From positions 1-64,000 of the forward strand of contig CACIOK010000003.1 of assembly GCA_902588255.1 (NCBI GenBank): 64,000 nt of DNA, given 5' to 3'. Numbering within the stretch: position 1 is the first letter of the stretch; each line of letters opens with the position of its first letter. A program made the translations under genes and the position numbers. Below are positions 55,478-64,000 of this stretch, in pieces. This DNA is from an uncultured Pelagibacteraceae bacterium. GTDB taxonomy: Bacteria; Pseudomonadota; Alphaproteobacteria; Pelagibacterales; Pelagibacteraceae. The notes under the pieces are model-generated. The model ran no database searches, had not been told where the DNA came from, and saw only the letters and a program-made list of their open reading frames with translations.

Positions 55478-56332
55478 ATGGCTTTACCAAAATATACAGA
55501 ACCACATTATAGAATTTGGCACTACTTTTATTTATTTATATGCGGTTGTGTATTTTTCTTTTTGATAGCACCACTTTTTGTAATTTTCCCATTATCTTTT
55601 AATGCAGAAGAGTTTCTAGTTTTTTCAGAAGGAATGAAGAGACTTGATCCAGATGCATTTTCATTAAGATGGTACAAAGATATGATTTATGGAACCAAAA
55701 ATCCTTGGGGACTTGCTGCAAAGAATAGCTTTATTATAGCTTTATTTGCAACTTTGGGATCAGTTATATTAGGAACAGTAGCAGCACTAGGCTTAAGCAG
55801 TAGACATATGCCTTACAAAGGAATTATTATGGCAGCTTTAATATCACCTATGATAGTTCCACTTATTATTTCAGGTGTTGCTATATTCTTTTTTATGGCA
55901 AAAGTCGGGTTAGCAGCGACTCACACAGGTATAGTTCTTGCGCATATAATATTAGGCACTCCATTTGTTGTAATTACAGTTACAGCAACACTCTCAGGAT
56001 TTGATCATAGTGTTACAAGAGCAGCATCTAGCCTTGGAAGTGACCCAGTTAACACATTTATGAAAATAACTTTACCTTTAATTTTGCCAGGGGTTATATC
56101 TGGAGGCTTGTTCGCTTTTGTTACTTCATTTGATGAAGTAGTGGTTGTATTATTCTTAGCAGGACTTGACAACACAACAATACCAATTCAAATGTGGACA
56201 GGTTTAAGAGAACAACTTAGCCCAACTATACTTGCCGTAGCTACTTGCTTAATAGTTCTTTCAACGTTAATACTTGTTACTGCAGAACTTCTAAGAAGAA
56301 GATCTGAAAGAATAAGAGGCATTAACAGATAA
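55478..56332 (+). CDS. Spermidine/putrescine-type ABC permease (PotC-like)
   Basis: RAASSLGSDPVNTFMKITLPLILPGVISGGLFAFVTSFDEVVVVLFL. Confidence 0.88.
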   Translation: MALPKYTEPHYRIWHYFYLFICGCVFFFLIAPLFVIFPLSFNAEEFLVFSEGMKRLDPDAFSLRWYKDMIYGTKNPWGLAAKNSFIIALFATLGSVILGTVAALGLSSRHMPYKGIIMAALISPMIVPLIISGVAIFFFMAKVGLAATHTGIVLAHIILGTPFVVITVTATLSGFDHSVTRAASSLGSDPVNTFMKITLPLILPGVISGGLFAFVTSFDEVVVVLFLAGLDNTTIPIQMWTGLREQLSPTILAVATCLIVLSTLILVTAELLRRRSERIRGINR

Positions 56333-56354
56333 TTTTAAATTAAGTTTTAATATT

Positions 56355-58577
56355 ATGGAAATTAAAAAAGTTGTCATAATAGGATCAGGAACAATGGGAA
56401 GCGGTATTGCTGCACACTTATGTAATGCCAATGTGCCAGTGACTTTATTAGATTTAACTACAGAGATAAGCGAAAAAGCCAGAGAAAGGATTTATAAATC
56501 CAGACCACCACTTTTAATTGACAAAACGAAAATAGACAAAATCGAAGTGGGAAATATAAATGATGATTTTGATGTAGTAAAGGATGCTGATTGGGTTGTA
56601 GAAGCTGTTGTTGAAAGAATAGATATTAAGCATAATATTTATGAAAAAATTTTTAAATCAAGAAAGCCTGGCGCAATAGTCTCCTCAAATACTTCATCAA
56701 TCCCAATTAAAATTTTGTCAGAAAAATTAACAGATGATGAAAAAAAAGATTTCTGTATTACACACTTCTTTAATCCCGTTCGTTATATGGGGTTACTAGA
56801 AATTGTTAAAAACGAGAATAATGATCTTGATAAAATTAATTCTTTAAAAAAATTTTGCGAGCACGAGCTAGGCAAAGGAGCAATTGTTTGCAATGATACT
56901 CCAGGTTTTCTTGGAAATAGAGTAGGCGTTTTTGCTATGCAGGTTGCAATGACCGAAGCATTCAGGATGAAATTATCAATAGAAGAAGCAGATGCAGTTT
57001 TTGGCCGTCCAATGGGTATTCCAAAAACAGGAGTATTTGGCCTATATGATTTGATTGGTATTGATTTAATGGCCGATGTATTAAAAAGTTTCATAAAAGA
57101 ACTTTCAAAAAAAGATCCATTCCAAGAAGTTGCTAAAGAAATTCCATTAATTTCAAACTTAATTCAAACTGGTTATACGGGTAGAAAAGGAAAAGGTGGT
57201 TTTTATAGAATGAATAAACAAAACAATCAAAAAATTTTAGAAGCAATTAACCTTGAAACTGGTGAGTACTCACCTACAAAGAAAATTGACCTTGGTATTG
57301 AAACTGTTAATTTAAAATTATTAATTGAAAGAAAAGACAAATATGGGGAATATGCATGGTCCGTTATTTCAAAAATAATTAAATATGCATCTTCGCTAGT
57401 TCCAGCAATTACAGATAAATTTAATGACATTGATGAAGCGATGAGACTTGGTTTTAATTGGGCCATGGGACCTTTTGAAATGTTAAAATCAATTGGGGTT
57501 AAAAACTTTTTTAATCGGATTGATAGCTTTGAAAATAATAATTTTTTAGAAAATTTATCGAAAAATAAAGATGAAAATTTTTACGGGGAGAGGCAAAAGT
57601 ATACAGATATTGAAACACTAGGAAAAATTAAACCTAAAGCAATTAAAGTTGATAAAAATAAATCTGCTGACATTTATAGATTTAAAGATTTTAATATTGT
57701 TGAATTTACAACAAAAGCATGTGCTCTAGACTATGATTCAATGGATGCATTAAAAAATGCAACAGATAAGCCCTTAATAATTATAAATGAAAGTATGCAG
57801 TTTTCTGCAGGTGTAAATTTAACTTATACCATGAACTTTGCTGACAAAGGGGATTTTAAATCTATCGAAAAATTTATTAAATATTTTCAAGACACGTGTA
57901 AGCACTTAAAATATTCAGATCATCCAGTTATATCTGCTCCATCAGGTTTAGTTTTAGGTGGAGGAGAAGAAGTAGCAATTCAATCTAATTTTGTAGTTTC
58001 ACACACAAATATTGTAATGGGATTGGTTGAAACAGGTGTAGGCTTAGTACCTGCTGGTGGAGGATGTAAAGAAGTTTTATGGAGATGGTCGCAAACAGAG
58101 GAAGCAAAAAAAGATCCTGATTACGCTCCTTTGGAAGTATTTAACATAATTGGCTATGCAAAAACAGCAACATCAACAGTTGAAGCTGAACCTTTAAAGT
58201 TTTTAAAACCGGAAGATAAAAAGATAATGAATAGAAATAGTTTATTTGAGGTTTCAAAAAGATTAATTGATGAAAATAGAAAATTTACTCCACCAAAAGA
58301 ATGCTTTTTCAATCTGTCGGGAAAACCTCTTAAAGAAAAAATGATAAAAATTTTAGAAAAATTATATAATGAAAAAGTTATATTCGACCATGGTATGGAG
58401 GTTGGCAAAGAACTAGCAAATGTTTTAAGTGGTGGAAATACAACTTTAGACAAGACTTTAACTGAAGATGATTTGTATAAGCTGGAATTAGAATCTTTTA
58501 TGAGACTTATTCAAACTAAAAAAACCCAGGATAGAATTAAATATACTCTTGCAACTGGAAAACCATTATTTAATTAA
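56355..58577 (+). CDS. 3-hydroxyacyl-CoA dehydrogenase (N) / enoyl-CoA hydratase-like (C) fusion, FadN-like order
   Basis: KKVVIIGSGTMGSGIAAHLCNANVPVTLLDL; ITHFFNPVRYMGLLEIV; C-terminal VISAPSGLVLGGGEEVAIQSNFVVSHTNIVMGLVETGVGLVPAGGG. Confidence 0.85.
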   Translation: MEIKKVVIIGSGTMGSGIAAHLCNANVPVTLLDLTTEISEKARERIYKSRPPLLIDKTKIDKIEVGNINDDFDVVKDADWVVEAVVERIDIKHNIYEKIFKSRKPGAIVSSNTSSIPIKILSEKLTDDEKKDFCITHFFNPVRYMGLLEIVKNENNDLDKINSLKKFCEHELGKGAIVCNDTPGFLGNRVGVFAMQVAMTEAFRMKLSIEEADAVFGRPMGIPKTGVFGLYDLIGIDLMADVLKSFIKELSKKDPFQEVAKEIPLISNLIQTGYTGRKGKGGFYRMNKQNNQKILEAINLETGEYSPTKKIDLGIETVNLKLLIERKDKYGEYAWSVISKIIKYASSLVPAITDKFNDIDEAMRLGFNWAMGPFEMLKSIGVKNFFNRIDSFENNNFLENLSKNKDENFYGERQKYTDIETLGKIKPKAIKVDKNKSADIYRFKDFNIVEFTTKACALDYDSMDALKNATDKPLIIINESMQFSAGVNLTYTMNFADKGDFKSIEKFIKYFQDTCKHLKYSDHPVISAPSGLVLGGGEEVAIQSNFVVSHTNIVMGLVETGVGLVPAGGGCKEVLWRWSQTEEAKKDPDYAPLEVFNIIGYAKTATSTVEAEPLKFLKPEDKKIMNRNSLFEVSKRLIDENRKFTPPKECFFNLSGKPLKEKMIKILEKLYNEKVIFDHGMEVGKELANVLSGGNTTLDKTLTEDDLYKLELESFMRLIQTKKTQDRIKYTLATGKPLFN

Positions 58578-58578
58578 A

Positions 58579-59223
58579 TTATTTAAGCATTTTAAAAGAA
58601 TTAATAAAATCAGGCCTTAAAACAAATTCAACTTTATCGTTATACTTAATTTTCTTAAGGACATCTAAGCCATAAATCACTTTTCCAAGCGGGGAATATT
58701 CACCCTCAAACAGAGGAGCATCTTTGAGTAGAATAAAAAACTGACTATCTTCAGTATTTTTTTCGCTGGTTCTAGCTAAAGCAACACTTCCTTTTTTAAA
58801 ATCAAAAGGTTTATCCAATTCAGAATCTATTGTTCCCAAACTAGATTTTCCAGTTCCAATATATGAATAGTTTAAATTATCTTTTTTCCCAAACTCTAAA
58901 TCACCAGCTTGAACTAAGACATTTTTAATTACTCTATGAAAAGCTACATTATTATATTCACCGGATCTAATTAATATTTTAAATCTCTTAACAGAATTAG
59001 GAGCAACATTAGGGTTCAATTCAATAATAACGTTTCCACAGGGAACATTAAGTATTGCAATATTTTCTGGTTTTTCAAATTTAAGTTTTTGGGGGTCATA
59101 TTTTTTTACAAATAAACATTTATTTTTAATTAAGCCGTAAGATCCAAAAAATCCAATTCCAAGCAAAATAAGAAAAGTTAATAAAATTTTTTCTGAAATT
59201 GTTTGTTTAATTTTTTTTATCAT
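58579..59223 (-). CDS. Cyclophilin-type peptidyl-prolyl isomerase, membrane-anchored
   Basis: N-terminal TM; VAFHRVIKNVLVQAGDLEFG; GSVALARTSEKNTEDSQFFILLKDAPLFEGEYSPLGKVIYGLDVLKKI. Confidence 0.88.
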   Translation of the reverse strand: MIKKIKQTISEKILLTFLILLGIGFFGSYGLIKNKCLFVKKYDPQKLKFEKPENIAILNVPCGNVIIELNPNVAPNSVKRFKILIRSGEYNNVAFHRVIKNVLVQAGDLEFGKKDNLNYSYIGTGKSSLGTIDSELDKPFDFKKGSVALARTSEKNTEDSQFFILLKDAPLFEGEYSPLGKVIYGLDVLKKIKYNDKVEFVLRPDFINSFKMLK

Positions 59224-59963
59224 TTACTAAAAGAAAAATTATTACTGATTTTTAGAATATTATTTTTAATGAAAGAAGTTTTATTTTTTAATATTGCATC
59301 ATTAATTAATTTTTCATCAACCTTCTTTTTATCATAAACTAAAAAAGAAAATACTTCTGCCATATCTTCTGAGGCAGTTGACATTGAGTATTCTGTTAAA
59401 AAACCATTTGTTTTTTTAATAGTAGATAAATTTATACGATCTGTACAAGTTGAACATTCCGCATATTCAAAGTTTTTTGGATTGTAACTTTTCCATTCTT
59501 TTTCATTAAAATAATCTTTAAAACTATCATTTATTATATGGAATACTTCATGATGGACTATTCTTTCAAAATATTTTTTATTAAAATTGATATCAATTAT
59601 TAAAGTTTTCATTTTAAAATTTGGAACACCGGCCGCATCAATTTCTGAAACGGAGAGATTTTCACATAATACAATATATTTTAGATTAATTTTTTTTAAA
59701 AAATTTGGTTGATATATATTTAAATTTTTCTGTATTAACTGGAATTTTTTTTCTATATTTTTTATATCTGAATTAAAACATGTGACGTTGTCATTCCTGA
59801 TACCTACCTGAAATGGCTTTGTAGCCCTTAAATATTTTAAGCCATTTGAATTATCGATTTTGTAAATTTCTAAATTAGGTATTTTAATAATATTATAAAT
59901 TGTGTCAGCTTTAGTCGAAGAAATCGAAATTAAAATTATTATTGTAGATATAAATAATCTCAA
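59220..59963 (-). CDS. Exported putative zinc metallopeptidase of unknown family
   Basis: Signal peptide; HHEVFHIINDSF (HExxH); downstream ASEDMAEVFSFL. Confidence 0.62.
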   Translation of the reverse strand: MRLFISTIIILISISSTKADTIYNIIKIPNLEIYKIDNSNGLKYLRATKPFQVGIRNDNVTCFNSDIKNIEKKFQLIQKNLNIYQPNFLKKINLKYIVLCENLSVSEIDAAGVPNFKMKTLIIDINFNKKYFERIVHHEVFHIINDSFKDYFNEKEWKSYNPKNFEYAECSTCTDRINLSTIKKTNGFLTEYSMSTASEDMAEVFSFLVYDKKKVDEKLINDAILKNKTSFIKNNILKISNNFSFSK

Positions 59964-59971
59964 CTGGATTT

Positions 59972-62747
59972 TTATAACGGTGTAACTTCAGCTTGATCTT
60001 TTTCTGCTACAACTTCAGTCTTAAATTTATTTGATATTTTTTGGACTTCTACAGAAGAAACCTTGTACTCTGCGCACTGTGTTTCTTCATCCTTACCATG
60101 ACCTGTCACCATATTGACCATATGTTCTGGAAAATGGAACGTTGTAAATACTATTCCTTCTTTTACTTTATCGGTCACTTCAACTTTAAGTGAAACTTCA
60201 CCTCTTCCCGAATAAAGTCTAGCTATATCACCATCATTTAACTCTCTATATTTTGCATCTTTAGGGTTTATTAAAAGTATATCTTCATCGACAATGTCAA
60301 TATTGTTTGTTCTTCTTGTCATTGTAGCTGCATTGTAATGTTGTAAAACTCTACTTGTGGTCAAAATAAGTGGAAAATCTTTTTTATTTTTTTCTACTTC
60401 ACTACTTTCTTTCCAATCAAAATATTTGATTCTACCTTTACCCAATTTAAACTCTTTTTCATGCAATATCTTTGTATCGGTACCATCCTCTTTTACAGGC
60501 CATTGTAGACCAAGTTTTCCAAGCCTTTCTCTTGTAATTCCTTTAAAGAATGGAACAATATCAGAAATTTCTGCTAAAACTTCATCAGCATCATATGATT
60601 TTTGATTAGAGCCAAGTTTTTGCATCATTTCAGTTACTATTAAACCATCAGGTTTAGTTCCTGGAAGAGGTTCTGCTGCTTTATTAACTCTTTGCACTCT
60701 TCTTTCTGTATTAGTGAAAGTTCCATCTTTTTCTAAAAATGTTGTGCCAGGCAAAACAACATCTGCATGTTTTGCGGTTTCACTCATAAATATTTCTTGT
60801 ACGACTAAAAGATCTAATGCATTCATTGCTTTTACTACATGAGCACTGTTAGGATCCGTTTGAACAACATCTTCTCCAATAATCCATAGAGCTTTTACCT
60901 CTTTATTAATAGCTGCATCAAAAATTTCTGGGATTTTCAAACCAGCTTTTGTTGGATGAACCACGCCATATTTTTCTGTATAAAAATCTTGAATTTTTTT
61001 ATCTGCAACTGGAAAGTAACCAGCTCCTTGATGAGGTTGACAACCCATATCAGCTGCTCCTTGAACATTATTTTGACCTCTTAAAGGATTTACACCAACT
61101 CCTCTTCTTCCAATATTTCCAGTTATCATTGCTAGGTCTGCTATTAACATTACAGTTTTAGAACCTTGTTCTTGTTCTGTAACTCCCAAACCATGAAATT
61201 CCATTGAATTTTTCGCAGTCGCATATGCAATTGCCGCCTCTTTCACTTGTTGTTTATCCACTCCAGCTACTTTAGCCAAATGATCGACATCTAATTTTTT
61301 AATTTCTTTTAAGAAATTTTCAAAACCTTCTGTTCGCGATGTTATAAAGTCTTCTTTATATAATTTAGAATTGATTATAAAATATAGCATCATATTTAGA
61401 ACAGCCACATTCGTTCCTGGTCTAACTTTAATATGATAATCTGCTAGTTTTGCTAAATCAGTTGTTATGGGGTCAAGTACGATCAATTTTTTACCCTTCA
61501 TAACTTGTTGTTTAATTTTAGCACCGGTAACTGGGTGAGCGTTAGTTGGATTTGCACCTATAACTAAGAAAAGGTCCGCAAAATATATGTCTTCAGTAGA
61601 GTTAGTCGCTGCTCCAGTTCCAAATGTTTGTTGCATTCCCCATGCCGTTGGTGAGTGACAAATTCTAGCGCAACAATCAATATTGTTTGTTCCAATAGTA
61701 GCTCTAATCATTTTTTGAAATACATAATTTTCTTCATTAGTACATCTTGCAGAGGAAATACCAGCGATTGCATCAGGACCATTTTGTTTTTTTATTTTTT
61801 CAATTTTATTTTTTATATAGTCGTATGCTTCGTCCCAAGAAGCTTCTTGAAATTTTCCACCTCTTTTAATTAATGGTGACCTCAATCTATCTTTATGATC
61901 ATAAAAACCAAATGCATATCTACCTTTTAAACAAGTATGTCCAGCATTTACCTCAGTTTCTTTTGGAGTATCTATTGAAACAACTTTACCATCTTTTATT
62001 GAAGCCTCTAAATTGCATCCAACCCCACAGTAAGAACAAGTGGTTCTAACTTTTTTATCGTAGTCCGCTGATTTAGATGCAAATACATCTGAAATTGCAT
62101 CAGTTGGACAAGTATGTGCGCAAGCTCCACACGATACACATGAAGAGTCACCAAACAACATATCATTATCAGTTGTAATTCTTGACTCAAAGCCTCTACC
62201 GCTCATTGTTAAAACAAAAGAACCTTGTATTTCATCACAGGCTCTTACACACCTTCCACAATTAATACAGTTATCCAAATTCATTCTCATGTAAGAATGA
62301 GAGGTATCTTTAGGTATCCCTTTATTTTGTTTTGGGTTATTATATCTATGTTCTTTAATACCAAGGTCATTAGCTACATCTTGAAGTTCACAATTATTAT
62401 TAACTTCGCACGTGCCACAGTTCATCGGATGATCAGTTAATACTAACTCGACAATGTTTTTTCTTAAATTTTTTAGATCATCATTATTTGTAAAAATATG
62501 TTGATTTTCTCCAACTGGAGTATGACAAGAAGCAACGACTTTAGTTGGTCCATCTTTTTGTAAAGCAACTTCTACAGAACAAACTCTGCATGCTCCATAT
62601 GGAGCCAAATTTGGATCATCACATAAAGTTGGAACTTTTTTTTCTCCTAAGTAACTTTTTACGAATTTTAATATAGAAGTGTGGTTAGGTCCTATTTCAT
62701 AGGGTTTACCATCAATATATGCAATTTTTCTTTTTTTCTGAGCTCAT
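59972..62747 (-). CDS. fdsA: NAD-dependent formate dehydrogenase alpha subunit, apparent frameshift near 5' end
   Basis: NuoG-like 2Fe-2S and 4Fe-4S motifs (CDDPNLAPYGACRVCSVEV; CINCGRCVRACDE; CVSCGACAHTCPTDAI), molybdopterin oxidoreductase core (CSYCGVGCN, CARICHSPTAWGMQQTFGTGA). Tracked ORF begins at a TTG (62608) inside the first Fe-S motif; a coupled ATG is at 62747-62745 in another frame. Confidence 0.85.
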
Positions 62748-64000
62748 TAATTTTCTTTAACTATATCATCTTTCATTTCATCACCAAAATATTTTAAGAT
62801 ATTCATGATAGGAGTTGGTATTGCACCACAAAGAGCACATAAACACCCTTTTTTCATGGTAATTAAAAGTTCATTTAATAATTTTAAAGGAATTTTTGCA
62901 GATTTATTCTTCACTTGGTCAAACATTTCTTTACCTCTATAAGAACCAAGTCGTCCTGGAAAACATTTTCCACATGATTCTTCAGCTGTAAATTCAAATA
63001 GATGATGAATATAATCAATCATACTAAAATCTTTTGGTATACTAACTACACTTGCATGTCCAAGCATAAATCCAGCTTCTGTAAATTCTTGAAAGTCTAA
63101 ATTTAATTTTTCTATTTCTTGTGAAGGAACTACACCTCCTAAAGGTCCACCAATTTGAAACGCTTTAACAGGCTCTTTAAGTCCACCCCCGATTTCATAA
63201 AACACTTTTTTCATTGGTGTTCCCATGTCAATTTCATATACGCCAGGTTTTTTAAAAAAACTATCTAAGCACACAAGTTTTGTCCCAGCAGATTTTTTAT
63301 TTCCAATAGCTGCAAATTTTTCTGGACCGTTAAGTAAAATTCCGGTCGCCGCCGCAAGTGTTTCTACGTTATTCACCACTGTTGGTTTTTTGTAAAGTCC
63401 TTCAGTTACTGGAAAGGGCGGTCTCACATCTACCTCAGCTCTTCTACCTTCTATAGAAGCAATCAGGGCAGTTTCCTCTCCACATATATATGCACCTTGC
63501 CCAATACAAATATTTAAATCAAAAGAAAAATTACTCTCTAAAATATTTTTTCCTAATAATCCTGCTTTCTTTAAAGAATTAATAGATCCATTTAAGGCTT
63601 CGATTGATTTTGGGTATTCTCCTCTAATGTAAAGAACACCTTCGTCGCCTCCAATTACATAACCGCAAATCATCATTCCAAAAATAACTTTAAGAGGCTG
63701 GTCTTCTAAAAGATATCTATCAGAAAACGCACCAGAGTCACCTTCGTCAGCATTACAAATTACGTATTTTTTATCTGACTTAGCTTTACTGCAAAAATCC
63801 CATTTCATCCCTGTTGGAAAGCCAGCACCACCTCTTCCTGTAAGATTAGAAGATAGCAATGATTTAATAATTTCTTTTTTATCAGTTTTTAAAAAATGTT
63901 TAAGGTTATCTTTAAATTGATCTAAATTAGATAACTTGTCATCCATTAAAAAACTAGTTTTTGCAAAACTTTTTGAAGTAAATTTTTCTTGAATTATTTC
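62747..64000 (-). CDS. fdsB: NAD-dependent formate dehydrogenase beta subunit (NuoF-like), truncated by window edge
   Basis: LTGRGGAGFPTGMKWDFC; NADEGDSGAFSDRYLLEDQP; YIRGEYP; ESCGKCFPGRLG. Frame remains open from 63946 to 64000. Confidence 0.88.
   Translation of the reverse strand, partial: EIIQEKFTSKSFAKTSFLMDDKLSNLDQFKDNLKHFLKTDKKEIIKSLLSSNLTGRGGAGFPTGMKWDFCSKAKSDKKYVICNADEGDSGAFSDRYLLEDQPLKVIFGMMICGYVIGGDEGVLYIRGEYPKSIEALNGSINSLKKAGLLGKNILESNFSFDLNICIGQGAYICGEETALIASIEGRRAEVDVRPPFPVTEGLYKKPTVVNNVETLAAATGILLNGPEKFAAIGNKKSAGTKLVCLDSFFKKPGVYEIDMGTPMKKVFYEIGGGLKEPVKAFQIGGPLGGVVPSQEIEKLNLDFQEFTEAGFMLGHASVVSIPKDFSMIDYIHHLFEFTAEESCGKCFPGRLGSYRGKEMFDQVKNKSAKIPLKLLNELLITMKKGCLCALCGAIPTPIMNILKYFGDEMKDDIVKEN

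Noticed and set aside
1-64000. tRNA, rRNA, CRISPR array, prophage or transposon
   Set aside because: No cloverleaf-like, array-like or transposase/integrase/phage structural sequences were recognised; a tRNAscan/Infernal run would be decisive.

Overview
The window is an AT-rich, gene-dense bacterial chromosome segment. Gene content and composition resemble a SAR11/Pelagibacterales-like alphaproteobacterium (inference, no search run). Left part (1-14.4 kb): a type IV pilus/MSHA-like assembly operon (PilO-like partial, PilP-like, lipobox secretin, PilB/GspE ATPase, PilC/GspF, two pilins). It is interleaved with a partner-switching regulatory set (HATPase anti-sigma kinase, STAS antagonist, CHASE2-SpoIIE/PP2C phosphatase) and unusual surface proteins: a TPR/beta-barrel protein, an exported FecR protein with a ~165-residue polylysine tail, a passenger-less inverse-autotransporter barrel, and a secreted protein of unknown function. 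Middle part (14.4-32 kb): a LysE exporter behind a switch-like hairpin, a Liv-type ABC transporter, a tightly overlapped catabolic operon (ALDH, hydrolase, DUF1185, TPP enzyme, LLM monooxygenase), and an amidinotransferase/EamA/2OG-oxygenase operon. Right part (32-64 kb): Ehu-like, ProVWX-like and Pot-like transporters, with enzymes suggesting use of methylated-amine, carnitine/gamma-butyrobetaine, ectoine-like and phosphonate substrates, including a PhnZ/TmpB-type HD oxygenase. The window ends in an NAD-type formate dehydrogenase (fdsA/fdsB) whose fdsA 5' end is out of frame at an A7 tract. No tRNA, rRNA, CRISPR or transposon was recognised. All family assignments come from reading motifs by eye.
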